Source: Caenispirillum salinarum_A (GTDB lineage: Bacteria > Pseudomonadota > Alphaproteobacteria > Rhodospirillales > Rhodospirillaceae). Taken from it: DNA of 64,000 nucleotides. The translations under genes were made by a program, and so were the position numbers. Below the pieces are notes generated by a model. The model was not told where the DNA came from. It saw nothing but the letters and a program-made list of their open reading frames with translations, and did no database searches. Shown here piece after piece: positions 1-8,367 of this stretch. The stretch spans positions 4,154,001-4,218,000 of the forward strand of contig NZ_CP085224.1 in the NCBI RefSeq assembly GCF_044803115.1. Direction: 5' to 3'. How positions within the stretch are numbered: position 1 is the first letter of the stretch; every line of letters starts with the position of its first letter.

Positions 1-1642
1 CAAACAGCTTCGCCAGCGTCTCGTACTTGTCGGCCAGCGCCCGCCAGTGATCGGCGGTCGCCTGGTCGGCCTCCACGCTCTCGTGCTTCTGCTCCAGGGC
101 CAGGCCCTTGATGGCGCGCGCGTGCTCGGCGTAAGCGGCGGCGGCGTGCTTGAAGATCACCTTCAGCGGCAGGCGCAGCTTGTTTTCCAGGATCAGGCGG
201 ATGACGCCCAGCGCGGCACGGCGCAGCGCGTACGGGTCCTTCGAGCCCGTCGGCTTTTCATCAATGCCCCAGAAGCCCGCCAGCGTGTCGATCTTGTCGG
301 CCAGCGCCACGGCCACCGACACCATCGCCTGCGGGCAGTCGTCGTTCGGCCCAAGCGGCGAGTAATGCTCCGCGATGGCATCCGCCACGGCCGGGGCCTC
401 GCCGTCGTGCAGGGCGTAGTAGCGGCCCATGATGCCCTGAAGCTCGGGGAACTCGCCGACCATGCCGGTCGGCAGGTCCGCCTTGCACAGCGCCGCCGCC
501 CGGTCCACCAGCTCCAGCTGGTTGGCGGAGATCATGGGGGCGGCGATCTCGGCGGCCAGCTTGCGGATGCGCTGGACCTTGTCGTACTCCGTGCCCAGCT
601 GGGCGTGGAAGACGCGGTCCTTCAGGCCGTCGACCCGCTTTTCCAGCGGCTGCTTGCGGTCCTGGTCCCAGAAGAACTTGGCGTCCGAGAGCCGCGCGCG
701 CAGCACGCGCTCGTTCCCCGCGATGATGGCCTGGCCGCCGTCCTCGGCGATCATGTTGGAGACCACCACGAAGCGCGGCGCCAGCGCGCCGTCCTTGGTG
801 TTGACCGAGAAATACTTCTGGTGGCTGCGCATGGAGGTGGTCAGAACCTCCTCGGGCACGTCCATGAACTCATCGTCGATGCGGCCCATCATGACCACCG
901 GCCATTCGACCAGCCCCATGACCTCGCGCAGCAGGCCCTCGTCTTCCTTCAGCGTCAGGCCCTCGCCCTCGCACAGGCGCTGGGCCTCGGTGCGGATGAC
1001 GCGGCGGCGCTCCTCGGGGTCGAGCATGACGTAGGCGCTGGTCAGCTTCTCGCGGTAGGTGTCGAAGTCGCCCACCGGGAAGGGCTGCGGCGCGAGGAAG
1101 CGGTGCCCCTCGGTCTCCGCCCCCGCCTTCACGCCGGCGTATTCCACATCGATCTGGCGGCCGTTCAGCAGCGCCACGATGCGGTGCAGCGGCCGCACCC
1201 AGCGCGTCGGGTTGGTGCCCCAGCGCATGGACTTGGGCCACGGCAGGTTCGCCAGCGCATCAACGATGATCTCGGGCAGGACCTCGATGGTCTCCCGCCC
1301 CTTTTTCTCGATGACGGCGAAGTAGACCGGCCCCTTGGGCGTGTCGCGCTGCTCGCACTGGTCGAGCGTCAGGCCGGTGGAGCGCAGGAAGCCCTCGATG
1401 GCCTTTTCCGGCGCGTCGACCTTGGGGCCCTTGCGCTCTTCCCGGACGTCGGGCTGGCTGAGCGGCAGGCCCTCCATCACCACCGTCAGGCGGTGCGGCG
1501 TGACGAAGCAGCGGGGGTTTTCCGGCGTCAGGCCGGCCTTCTCCAGGCCCTTGACCAGCAGGGTCTTGAGGTCCTCGGCGGCCTTGGCCTGCATGCGGGC
1601 GGGGATTTCTTCCGAGAAGACTTCCAGCAGAAATTCGGTCAT
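1..1642 (-). CDS. glyS: Glycyl-tRNA synthetase beta subunit (3' end outside window)
   Basis: Beta chain of the tetrameric (alpha2beta2) bacterial glycyl-tRNA synthetase, which charges tRNA-Gly in the cytoplasm. The translation from the ATG at 1642 begins MTEFLLEVFSEEIPARM, the family's typical N-terminus, and reads on without a stop to the window edge (about 547 residues; full-length proteins are near 690). Internal stretches such as PTRWVRPLHRIVALLNG and EVLTTSMRSHQKYFSV are characteristic. It starts 4 nt after the glyQ stop, so the two are co-transcribed and probably translationally coupled. The C-terminal end is not in the window. Identification is firm. Confidence 0.97.
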   Translation of the reverse strand, partial: MTEFLLEVFSEEIPARMQAKAAEDLKTLLVKGLEKAGLTPENPRCFVTPHRLTVVMEGLPLSQPDVREERKGPKVDAPEKAIEGFLRSTGLTLDQCEQRDTPKGPVYFAVIEKKGRETIEVLPEIIVDALANLPWPKSMRWGTNPTRWVRPLHRIVALLNGRQIDVEYAGVKAGAETEGHRFLAPQPFPVGDFDTYREKLTSAYVMLDPEERRRVIRTEAQRLCEGEGLTLKEDEGLLREVMGLVEWPVVMMGRIDDEFMDVPEEVLTTSMRSHQKYFSVNTKDGALAPRFVVVSNMIAEDGGQAIIAGNERVLRARLSDAKFFWDQDRKQPLEKRVDGLKDRVFHAQLGTEYDKVQRIRKLAAEIAAPMISANQLELVDRAAALCKADLPTGMVGEFPELQGIMGRYYALHDGEAPAVADAIAEHYSPLGPNDDCPQAMVSVAVALADKIDTLAGFWGIDEKPTGSKDPYALRRAALGVIRLILENKLRLPLKVIFKHAAAAYAEHARAIKGLALEQKHESVEADQATADHWRALADKYETLAKLF

Positions 1643-1646
1643 CGGA

Positions 1647-2534
1647 TCAGCCCTCCGCCACGGCATGGCCACGGCTGGCGAGCCAGCCCTCGCAGCACGC
1701 CTTCGCCAGAGCGCGGACGCGTCCGATGTAGGCGGCGCGCTCGGTAACGGAAATCACGCCGCGCGCGTCCAGCAGGTTGAAGCGGTGGCTGGCCTTGATG
1801 CACTGGTCATAGGCCGGCAGGGCAAGCTTGGCGTCGATGAGCCGCTGGCACTCGGCCTCGGCATCCTTGAAGTGCTGGAACAGCATGTCGGTGTCGGCGT
1901 GCTCGAAGTTGTGCTTGGAATATTCCACTTCCGCCTGATGGAAGATGTCGCCGTACTTCACGCCGCGGCCGTTGAAGTCCAGGTCGTAGACGTTCTCCAC
2001 CCCCTGAATGTACATGGCGAGGCGTTCCAGGCCGTAGGTCAGCTCCACGGCGACCGGGTCGCACTCGATGCCGCCGACCTGCTGGAAGTAGGTGAACTGG
2101 GTGACCTCCATGCCGTCGCACCAGACCTCCCAGCCCAGCCCCCAGGCGCCGAGCGTCGGGCTTTCCCAGTCGTCCTCCACGAAGCGGATGTCGTGCATGT
2201 CCGGGTCGATGCCGAGCGCGCGCAAGCTGTCGAGGTACAGCTCCTGCGCATTGGCCGGCGAGGGCTTCATGATGGTCTGGAACTGGTAGTAGTGCTGAAG
2301 CCGGTTGGGGTTCTCGCCATAGCGGCCATCGGTGGGCCGGCGCGAGGGCTGCACGTAGGCGGCGTTCCAGGTTTCGGGACCGAGCGCCCGCAGGGTGGTG
2401 GCGGGATGGAAGGTGCCCGCACCGACCTCCATGTCGTAGGGCTGGAGGATGACACACCCCTTGTCGGCCCAGAACTGTTGGAGGGTCAGGATCAGGTCTT
2501 GGAAACTGCGGCGTTGGCTGCCGGAAACGGCCAT
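1647..2534 (-). CDS. glyQ: Glycyl-tRNA synthetase alpha subunit
   Basis: Catalytic alpha chain of the heterotetrameric glycyl-tRNA synthetase; it activates glycine with ATP. The 295-residue product has the usual family length and the class II synthetase signatures FQDLILTLQQFWADKGC, QPYDMEVGAGTFHPAT and FQTIMKPSP. First gene of the glyQS operon, directly upstream of glyS. Upstream (2535-2767) the GC content falls sharply where the ParA-like cassette begins on the opposite strand. Confidence 0.98.
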   Translation of the reverse strand: MAVSGSQRRSFQDLILTLQQFWADKGCVILQPYDMEVGAGTFHPATTLRALGPETWNAAYVQPSRRPTDGRYGENPNRLQHYYQFQTIMKPSPANAQELYLDSLRALGIDPDMHDIRFVEDDWESPTLGAWGLGWEVWCDGMEVTQFTYFQQVGGIECDPVAVELTYGLERLAMYIQGVENVYDLDFNGRGVKYGDIFHQAEVEYSKHNFEHADTDMLFQHFKDAEAECQRLIDAKLALPAYDQCIKASHRFNLLDARGVISVTERAAYIGRVRALAKACCEGWLASRGHAVAEG

Positions 2535-2767
2535 GGGACTCGGTCTCTTCGAAGCCAGGTGGAAAAGGAGGCTAGAAGCTACCGACCGAGGGGGCGGGAT
2601 GCAAGCGGGGGGTGGGGGTTGGGGGGTGGTCTGCCTGGTGCACCTCTCACAGCTAAAGAAACCCGCCTCCTCTCACGCACCGCGCATCAGATCAACATTT
2701 ACCTAAGCTAATTTTATCCGTACAATCTCAAGGAGTAATCCTCACAATCTGAAAAAGGACTATATAG
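2535..2767. other. Divergent intergenic region, composition switch from GC-rich to AT-rich
   Basis: No coding sequence is supported here. The first ~100 nt next to glyQ are GC-rich and G-tract-rich; from about 2650 on the sequence is AT-rich like the ParA cassette it precedes. The parA promoter and Shine-Dalgarno lie in the right half. The point where composition changes is a plausible left junction of an inserted cassette. No direct repeat or tRNA end was seen to mark it. Confidence 0.5.
2698..2726 (+). promoter_or_regulatory. Sigma-70-like promoter of the ParA cassette
   Basis: TTTACC (2698-2703), a 17-bp spacer and TACAAT (2721-2726) form a good housekeeping-type promoter about 40 nt before the ATG of the ParA gene. 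Read directly from the sequence; not tested. Confidence 0.55.
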
Positions 2768-3703
2768 ATGGCCAAGAGAGTTAGCATTATTAACTTCAAG
2801 GGCGGCGTCGGCAAAACAACTTTGGCATTTAATTTTGCGACAGGTATCGTTAAACATTACCCGGGAGAACGCGTCCTCCTCGTGGACATGGACCACCAAA
2901 GCAGCCTATCGATCATCTATCTTGGAGCAAAAGCGTGGCAAAGCGCGGTAAACAACAGAAACACCGTCAATGAAATATTCGGCCCATTTGTGCGTCAAGG
3001 AGCAACCCAGCCCGGAAAAAACATAATTACTACAACCAATAACCTTCCGGCCGACTATGCGAACCTTCACATTCTCCCCGCCAGCCTGGGGCTTGACGAT
3101 ATAGAGATTGAACTTACCGCATCGCACCAGGGGAATGCCATTCACTCAGAATGGAACAAAAGAACTCTTCTCTGCAAATGGCTCGAAGACAACAAAGTTG
3201 ATGGTGATTATGATTATATTATCTTCGATTGCCCTCCAGCTACGAAGATAGTTTCACAGAATGCCATTGCAGCCAGCGATGGTTACATTATTCCTGTAGT
3301 TCCAGAAGCAGTTATGGAACGCGGCGCCCCCCATCTTGTTGAAATGATGAAAAACGGAATCGACAAGCGACTGAACGCCTTAGCTCCGATGGGTGAGCAC
3401 CGCTCACTCTATGTGTCTGACACAAAGCTCGTTGGCCTTGCGGTGACAAGGATTCGGACGCATGGTCCGGCAGCCTCCGGCTACACCGACGATCACTACC
3501 AGCACCTCACATCTCTGCAGCGCAAGTGGGGCAACCGGCTCGTCGAGCCATACATTGAGGATGGCACTGGGGTTTCGCAGGCACTTGCTGACGGCGTGCC
3601 GGTTTACGAACGGGCTCACACGCAGAATATCGGCCAACGAGGCTTTCATACGTTGTATAAAGACCTGACCGATGAGTTGAAAAACCGAATTGATGGGTTG
3701 TGA
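2768..3703 (+). CDS. ParA/MinD-family ATPase, low-GC cassette
   Basis: A 311-residue deviant Walker-type ATPase. The N-terminus has the ParA signature KGGVGKTT (residues 11-18), then LLVDMD (Walker A') and the Walker B stretch YDYIIFDCPPA. Such proteins form ATP-dependent dimers that bind DNA or membrane and position plasmids, chromosomes or protein clusters. AAGGA (2755-2759) is well placed before the ATG at 2768. The stop overlaps the start of the next gene by one base (TGATG), so the two make a unit. Base composition is unusual here: sampled lines are about 45-47% GC against roughly 65-75% in neighbouring genes, and AT-ending codons are common. This suggests recent transfer. No replication or integrase gene is adjacent. 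The cargo is unknown. Confidence 0.9.
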   Translation: MAKRVSIINFKGGVGKTTLAFNFATGIVKHYPGERVLLVDMDHQSSLSIIYLGAKAWQSAVNNRNTVNEIFGPFVRQGATQPGKNIITTTNNLPADYANLHILPASLGLDDIEIELTASHQGNAIHSEWNKRTLLCKWLEDNKVDGDYDYIIFDCPPATKIVSQNAIAASDGYIIPVVPEAVMERGAPHLVEMMKNGIDKRLNALAPMGEHRSLYVSDTKLVGLAVTRIRTHGPAASGYTDDHYQHLTSLQRKWGNRLVEPYIEDGTGVSQALADGVPVYERAHTQNIGQRGFHTLYKDLTDELKNRIDGL

Positions 3704-4185
3704 TGGCGTCCACTAGGAACAAAACTACCACCACCTCGCATTTGCAGGCTGAGGAAAAACTTGAAGCGGCCGAACTCGGCCGCTTCTTGAAAAAAGTGGC
3801 GGCTGCCCACAAAGACCCGAAACTAGGAAACCGCGCGCTTTACAGATCTCTCAGCGACCTAGCCGAGGCACTCATTAAGTCTGGGCACGTAGATCCTGCG
3901 CACGCTATCAAGGGGGTACGGGAACGGAACTTTCCGGCGCCAGCACCCAGTGACTATACAAAGCTCAGCCGCAACGCGGTCCACGACCTGATTCGTCAAG
4001 GCCAACCTTTAAAAAAAGAATTGGTTGAACTTGGCGCGCAACGTTTCGGAATTGCTCGCTCCAGACTCGCTCGGCTGCCACGGGAAGAAATCATTCAGGC
4101 GATTTCATCTGCGGCAGATCACGAAGAATCGCTGGAGGTCTTATCGGAAGAGGCCAAACGTAGTGGCGCGCAAAGGTTCTCGTGA
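3703..4185 (+). CDS. Small partner protein of the ParA-like ATPase, unknown function
   Basis: 160 residues, not recognised as a known family. The start is the ATG at 3703, overlapping the ParA stop by 1 nt; an in-frame GTG directly before it is less likely. The protein is hydrophilic and rich in Lys, Glu, Ala and Ser, with no membrane segment, signal peptide or Cys motif. It is mostly predicted helical by eye, for example EEKLEAAELGRFLKKVAAA near the N-terminus. By position it would be the ParB-like or adaptor partner that stimulates the ATPase or links it to cargo; that is inference from gene order only. Composition is intermediate between the ParA gene and the genome. Confidence 0.7.
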   Translation: MASTRNKTTTTSHLQAEEKLEAAELGRFLKKVAAAHKDPKLGNRALYRSLSDLAEALIKSGHVDPAHAIKGVRERNFPAPAPSDYTKLSRNAVHDLIRQGQPLKKELVELGAQRFGIARSRLARLPREEIIQAISSAADHEESLEVLSEEAKRSGAQRFS

Positions 4186-4203
4186 AATTTCGAACTCTAT
4201 CCC

Positions 4204-4476
4204 TCACCCCTTCCCACACCCACACTCCGTCCCCTTCGGCACATACGCCCCGCACTTCGGGCACGGCTCAAGGTCCTCGACCACCGGCGCGTTGCCGCGT
4301 TTTTCCATTGTCGCCCGCACGGCCTCGCGCGCCGAGCGGGCGGCGCGTTCGGAGACGCTTTCGCGCGGGGTGCCGGTCATCTGCTGGTGGCGGCGCTGGA
4401 TGGTCTTGAACATCCACCACACCACCACGACCACCAGAATCGTGAACAGAATCTTCGTCAAGCTAAGCCCCATCAT
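4204..4476 (-). CDS. Small single-pass membrane protein with C-terminal zinc-ribbon-like tail
   Basis: About 90 residues. A hydrophobic segment near the N-terminus (LTKILFTILVVVVVWWMF) is followed by a basic helical region and a C-terminal CPKC plus CGC tail, which could bind one zinc ion. Two consecutive ATG codons (4476 and 4473) can start it. It lies 7 nt after the methyltransferase gene stop, on the same strand, so it is likely the last gene of that operon. Function unknown; I do not assign a family. Confidence 0.75.
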   Translation of the reverse strand: MMGLSLTKILFTILVVVVVWWMFKTIQRRHQQMTGTPRESVSERAARSAREAVRATMEKRGNAPVVEDLEPCPKCGAYVPKGTECGCGKG

Positions 4477-4483
4477 GCCAGTG

Positions 4484-5245
4484 TTATGATCGCCTCCGTT
4501 CCGGCGTGTCCAGGAAAAGCGGGGCGCCCTCGCGCAGCACCGCCTCCGCCGCGTCCGTGTACTTGGTCTCCGTTCCGTGCAGCACCAGCCCGGCGTGCAG
4601 CGTCGCCGGAGACCGGGTGCCTTTCCGCGCCCGCACGATCACCCGCCGGGCCGGGTCGCCCGCATGGCTCCATATAGGGATGATGGAGACCGCTCCGCAG
4701 CGCCCCGCCAGGGCGGCGATCACGTCGTCCACCCGGTCGGCCCGCTGGATGATCGTGATCCATCCCCGCGCGCGCAACACATAAAGACACCCCCGCAGCC
4801 AGTCCTTCAGGTCCACGTCGCCTTCCATGTGGGCCATGGCCTTGGCCGGGTCGGGGGGCGGAGTGCCGCCGGCGGCGTAGGGCGGGTTGGTGAGCACGTG
4901 GTCCACCGAATCGGGCGGGAACGGCGGACGGCGGACGTCGCCCGTCACCACCTCGGCGGCGATCTCGTTCAGCACGGCGTTGCGCTGCGCGATGGCGGCG
5001 ATCTCGGGCCGCACCTCCAGCCCCACGAACCGCCCCCGCCTCACCCGCCGGGCCAGCGCCAGCAGGGCAGCGCCCGTGCCGACGCCGACGTCCAGCACCG
5101 TCTGCCCCGCGATCATCGGGCAGGCGGCGGCGAGCAGGATGGGGTCGACGGCGGCGCGGTAGCCGCTGGCGGGCTGCATCAGGCGCAGGCGGCCGCCGAG
5201 CAGGCGGTCCTCCGTCAGTTCGGGGATGGGCGGCGGCGGGTTCAC
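4484..5245 (-). CDS. TrmN6-like tRNA1(Val) (adenine-N6) methyltransferase
   Basis: A 253-residue class I SAM-dependent methyltransferase. The SAM-binding motif is VLDVGVGTGAALLAL, and the NPPY motif (in LTNPPYAAGG) is typical of enzymes methylating exocyclic amines of adenine, cytosine or glutamine. Overall layout matches the YfiC/TrmN6 group that modifies A37 of tRNA-Val. The start is a GTG at 5245 overlapping the DUF2007 stop (GTGA), so the two genes are translationally coupled. Substrate is inferred from family resemblance; other nucleic-acid or protein N-methylation is possible. Confidence 0.82.
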   Translation of the reverse strand: MNPPPPIPELTEDRLLGGRLRLMQPASGYRAAVDPILLAAACPMIAGQTVLDVGVGTGAALLALARRVRRGRFVGLEVRPEIAAIAQRNAVLNEIAAEVVTGDVRRPPFPPDSVDHVLTNPPYAAGGTPPPDPAKAMAHMEGDVDLKDWLRGCLYVLRARGWITIIQRADRVDDVIAALAGRCGAVSIIPIWSHAGDPARRVIVRARKGTRSPATLHAGLVLHGTETKYTDAAEAVLREGAPLFLDTPERRRS

Positions 5246-5457
5246 TCCCCGGCCTCGGAGCGCAGATCGCGCAGGATGGACTCGGCGCGCCAGGCGTCTT
5301 CGTCGGCCACCATCAGGCGGCGCGGCAGCACCCCCAGCGAGCCCTCGGCGATGCTGGTATAGGCGTCGAACACCAGGGGCTCGATGTCCGCCTCGGCCAG
5401 CGCCGCCTGCAGCGCCGACAGCAGCACCGGATCGTTGGTCCGCAGGATTTCCTTCAC
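5242..5457 (-). CDS. DUF2007 family small protein
   Basis: A 71-residue protein beginning (from GTG) MKEILRTNDPVLLSALQAAL, matching the DUF2007 'putative signal transducing protein' family, a small alpha/beta ferredoxin-like fold. GGAGG precedes the GTG by 4 nt. It is upstream of, and overlaps by 4 nt, the TrmN6-like methyltransferase gene, and is divergent from ispB. This order is common in alphaproteobacteria. Its molecular role is not known. Confidence 0.85.
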   Translation of the reverse strand: MKEILRTNDPVLLSALQAALAEADIEPLVFDAYTSIAEGSLGVLPRRLMVADEDAWRAESILRDLRSEAGE

Positions 5458-5517
5458 CGTGCCTCCCGAAATACCCCCGGCCCGCGCAAGGAAACCGGCG
5501 CAAAGCCCCGGTAGCGC

Positions 5518-5547
5518 TTGACCCTGTGCGAAAGCCGCTTCTATTCT
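5518..5547 (+). promoter_or_regulatory. Predicted promoter of ispB
   Basis: TTGACC (5518-5523), an 18-bp spacer and TATTCT (5542-5547) lie about 70 nt before the GTG start of ispB, in the 160-nt region divergent from the DUF2007 gene. Confidence 0.5.
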
Positions 5548-5618
5548 CCCGGCGCGCGAGCGGCCGCGCCCAAACCCGGACCGCGTCCCGCCGCTGACTT
5601 TATAGTATAGGAACGATC

Positions 5619-6635
5619 GTGGAAGAGAACCAGAAGCCGAAGGCCGCGCCGCTGGACGCCCTCGTGGCGCTGGTGAAGGACGACCTGGAGGCCGTCAACC
5701 GCACCATCGTCGAGCGCATGGACAGCCCGGTGGCGCTGATCCCGCAGCTGGCCGGCCATATCGTCGCCGCCGGCGGCAAGCGCCTGCGCCCGCTGCTGAC
5801 GCTCGCCGCGGCCCGCATGTGCGGCTACGCGGGCGTGGAGGCCGGCCAGATGCGCCACGTCAACCTGGCGACCTGCGTGGAGTTCATCCACACCGCCACC
5901 CTGCTGCACGACGACGTGGTGGACGAAAGCGCCCTGCGGCGCGGCCGGCAGTCCGCCAACGCGGTGTGGGGCAACCAGGCCAGCGTGCTGGTGGGCGACT
6001 TCCTGTTCTCCCGCGCGTTTGAGCTGATGGTGGAGGACGGCAGCCTGAAGGTGCTGGCGATCCTCTCGCGCGCATCCTCGGTGATTGCCGAGGGCGAGGT
6101 GGCGCAGCTCATCACCACCAACGACACCGATACCGACGAGGCCGCCTACCTCGGCGTCGTCCAGGGCAAGACGGCGGAACTGTTCGCCGCCGCCTGCCAG
6201 GTGGGCGGCGTGGTGGCCGAGCAGGACGAGGCGCGCGAGAAGGCGCTGCGCGACTACGGCATGGCGCTGGGCATCGCCTTCCAGCTGGTGGACGATTTCC
6301 TCGACTACTCCGCCAGGCAGGAGGCGCTCGGCAAGACGGTCGGCGACGACTTCCGCGAGGGCAAGCTGACACTGCCGGTGATCCTGGCCTTCGAGGCGGG
6401 GTCCGAGGACGAGAAGACCTTCTGGCGCCGCTGCCTGGAGGACATGGACCAGACCGACGCCGACCTCGCCCACGCCATGGAGCTGATGCGCGCCCACGGC
6501 ACGCTCGACGAAACGCTCAAGCGCGCCCGCGACTACGGCGCCCAGGCCCGTGCGGCGCTGGAGGTCTTCCCCGATAGCCCGGTGCGGCAGTGCCTGCTGG
6601 ACATCGTGGATTTCACGGTGGAGCGGGCTTACTGA
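5619..6635 (+). CDS. ispB: Long-chain polyprenyl diphosphate synthase (IspB type)
   Basis: Elongates farnesyl/geranyl diphosphate with isopentenyl diphosphate to the C40-C50 side chain of ubiquinone. The 338-residue product has GGKRLRP (residues 52-58), the first Asp-rich motif in LLHDDVVDES (residues 95-104) and the second in QLVDDFLDY, followed by the family stretch GKLTLPVILA. The GTG start at 5619 has AGGAA 5-6 nt upstream. Chain length cannot be read from the sequence by eye; in this lineage the product is usually the decaprenyl chain. It is transcribed alone, divergent from the DUF2007/methyltransferase genes. Confidence 0.94.
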   Translation: MEENQKPKAAPLDALVALVKDDLEAVNRTIVERMDSPVALIPQLAGHIVAAGGKRLRPLLTLAAARMCGYAGVEAGQMRHVNLATCVEFIHTATLLHDDVVDESALRRGRQSANAVWGNQASVLVGDFLFSRAFELMVEDGSLKVLAILSRASSVIAEGEVAQLITTNDTDTDEAAYLGVVQGKTAELFAAACQVGGVVAEQDEAREKALRDYGMALGIAFQLVDDFLDYSARQEALGKTVGDDFREGKLTLPVILAFEAGSEDEKTFWRRCLEDMDQTDADLAHAMELMRAHGTLDETLKRARDYGAQARAALEVFPDSPVRQCLLDIVDFTVERAY

Positions 6636-6732
6636 TCGGTCCTTTCGGGCTCCCTCTCACTGCGGGGGAGCCCGAGGGGGACCACGTTGGTCCCCCTTGG
6701 TTTTCCTTCCGTTTCTTCCGCGAAAAAACCTC

Positions 6733-6762
6733 TTGCAATGCCCCGGTCCGGGGGTCTATATA
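6733..6762 (+). promoter_or_regulatory. Promoter of tRNA-Pro
   Basis: TTGCAA (6733-6738), an 18-bp spacer and TATATA (6757-6762) end 18 nt before the mature tRNA 5' end, the position expected for a stand-alone tRNA promoter. Confidence 0.65.
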
Positions 6763-6780
6763 CCGGGCCTCCAAGGCGAA

Positions 6781-6857
6781 CGGAGTGTAGCTCAGCCTGG
6801 TAGAGCACTGTCTTCGGGAGGCAGGGGCCGGAGGTTCGAATCCTCTCACTCCGACCA
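6781..6857 (+). tRNA. tRNA-Pro (anticodon CGG)
   Basis: A 77-nt cloverleaf. Acceptor arms CGGAGTG (6781-6787) and CACTCCG pair fully, the D-stem is GCTC/GAGC, the anticodon stem CTGTC/GGCAG carries loop TTCGGGA (anticodon CGG, reading CCG), and the T-arm is GGAGG-TTCGAAT-CCTCT. Discriminator A and an encoded CCA end the gene. CCG is a frequent proline codon in this GC-rich genome. It has its own promoter and a rho-independent terminator. Confidence 0.96.
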
Positions 6858-6860
6858 TGT

Positions 6861-6896
6861 AAAAGGGCGTCGATCCGCTGGATCGGCGCCCTTTTT
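6861..6896 (+). terminator. Rho-independent terminator after tRNA-Pro
   Basis: Inverted repeat AAAGGGCG-CGATCC / GGATCG-CGCCCTTT with a short loop and a T-run directly after, starting 4 nt past the tRNA CCA end. Confidence 0.85.
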
Positions 6897-6897
6897 C

Positions 6898-7213
6898 CAT
6901 GCCGGCCGCTTCGCCCGACCTCCCCCCGCCCACGGCAATGCGCCATCCGGCGCCGGAAACGGCCAAGCGGCAGCGCCGCATCACCGGACGCACGGAAATC
7001 TCGTTTCCGGTTTCATCCAAGGGTTTAATCGTGCGCAGGACGCCGCTGGCGCGCATACGGCGCTTGTGCGTGGGGGCCACTTTGGCTAGCCTGAGTGCGC
7101 CACTACGGTATAGGTAAGGGGTCGGGCTGTCCGTCGGGTGGACCCGCCTCGCCGCAAGATTGCTAAACGGTCGGCCAACGGCCGGCTTAACGCGACCAGG
7201 GAGGAAATAGTTT
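6898..7213 (+). other. Leader region of the TRAP operon, no gene
   Basis: About 316 nt between the tRNA terminator and dctP. I see no credible coding sequence. A TATAGG box (around 7109) and several weak -35-like TTG elements lie in the right half, so a promoter is likely, but I cannot pick one confidently. I looked for a sigma-54 -24/-12 pair, often found before dicarboxylate TRAP genes, and did not find one. The Shine-Dalgarno AGGGAGGAA is just before dctP. Confidence 0.4.
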
Positions 7214-8332
7214 ATGCTCAAGCGAGTGACGAAGCACGCGCTGGCCATCGGCGTGGCCGCCGCGGTGACCGCCGGCGTGACGGCCGGCGCCCAGGCGCAG
7301 GACAAGGTGCGCTGGCAGATGACCATGGGCTTCCCGTCCACGCTGCCCGCCCTGGCCGACACCGGCCCGTGGGTCGCCGAGCAACTGGACAAGATGTCGG
7401 GCGGCAACATCGATCTGCGCGTCTTCGAACCGGGCAAGCTGGTCAAGGGCACCGAGATCTACGACGCCGTGGGCTCCGGCAAGGTCGACTCGGGCTACGT
7501 CTGGGCCGGCTATGAAATCGGCAAGCTGCCGGCCGCCGCCCTGTACGGCGCCGTCCCGTTCGGCATGGAGCCGGCGCAGTTCGCCGCCTGGATGCTCGAG
7601 AAGGGCGGCCAGGAAATGATGGAGGAGATCTACGCTCCCCAGAACATCGTTCCGCTGTTCTGCGGCACGATCTCGCCGGAATCCGCCGGCTGGTTCACCT
7701 TCCCGCTGGAGAACCTGGACCAGGTCAAGGGCCTGAAGATCCGCTTCGCCGGCCTGGGCGGCGAGATCCTGCAGAAGCTGGGCGCGTCGGTGACCCTGCT
7801 GCCGGGGTCGGAACTGTTCGAGGCGCTGGAGAAGGGCGTGATCGACGCCACCGAATTCTCGCTGCCGGTGGTGGATGAGCAGCTTGGCTTCTACAAGGTG
7901 GCCAAGTTCTACCACCTGCCGGGCTGGCACCAGCCGTCCACCAACCAGTACCTCTACATCAACAAGAAAAAGTGGGACGACCTGGACGAGCAGACCCAGG
8001 CCATGTTCCGCACCGCCTGCACCGCCGGCGTCGCCAAGTCCATCGCCCGCGCCGAGGGCACCCAGGGCGCGGCCCTGGAGCGCCTCCAGAACGAGCACGG
8101 CGTCGAGGCCGTCGAGGTTCCGGAAGAGGTCCTGGTCGCGCTGAAGAAGGCCGCCAATGAAGTCATGGCCGAGTATTCCGCCAAGGACGAGAACTTCAAG
8201 CGCGTCTACGACAGCATGACGGAGTTCATGGACGAGAACAGCCAGTGGCACCGCATGGGCTACCTGCCGCGTGACTGGCGCGCCAACCACCCCGAGTTGT
8301 ACGGCGACGACGCCGCCACCACCGGCAACTGA
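7214..8332 (+). CDS. TRAP transporter periplasmic substrate-binding protein (DctP type)
   Basis: 372-residue precursor with a signal peptide (basic start MLKRVTKH, Ala-rich core, cleavage near AQAQ-D at about residue 29). The mature part has the DctP layout, with QLDKMSGGNIDLRVFEPGKL and KGLKIRFAGLGGEILQKLGAS; that second segment contains the Arg that usually binds the substrate carboxylate. It captures an organic acid in the periplasm and delivers it to the DctQM membrane pair encoded next. Substrate is unknown; 2-oxo acids and other carboxylates are typical. A strong Shine-Dalgarno (GGGAGG) precedes the ATG. Confidence 0.92.
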   Translation: MLKRVTKHALAIGVAAAVTAGVTAGAQAQDKVRWQMTMGFPSTLPALADTGPWVAEQLDKMSGGNIDLRVFEPGKLVKGTEIYDAVGSGKVDSGYVWAGYEIGKLPAAALYGAVPFGMEPAQFAAWMLEKGGQEMMEEIYAPQNIVPLFCGTISPESAGWFTFPLENLDQVKGLKIRFAGLGGEILQKLGASVTLLPGSELFEALEKGVIDATEFSLPVVDEQLGFYKVAKFYHLPGWHQPSTNQYLYINKKKWDDLDEQTQAMFRTACTAGVAKSIARAEGTQGAALERLQNEHGVEAVEVPEEVLVALKKAANEVMAEYSAKDENFKRVYDSMTEFMDENSQWHRMGYLPRDWRANHPELYGDDAATTGN

Positions 8333-8367
8333 TCGGCGATCCGATCAAGGGCGGTGACGCCTGAATA

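Noticed and set aside
2698..4185. ParA-like gene as evidence of an integrated plasmid
   Set aside because: No replication initiator, ParB with canonical HTH, parS-like iterons, integrase or attachment repeats are visible, so only a cassette is claimed.
6898..7213. Possible sigma-54 promoter for the TRAP operon
   Set aside because: No GG-N10-GC pair in the -24/-12 spacing was found on the plus strand.
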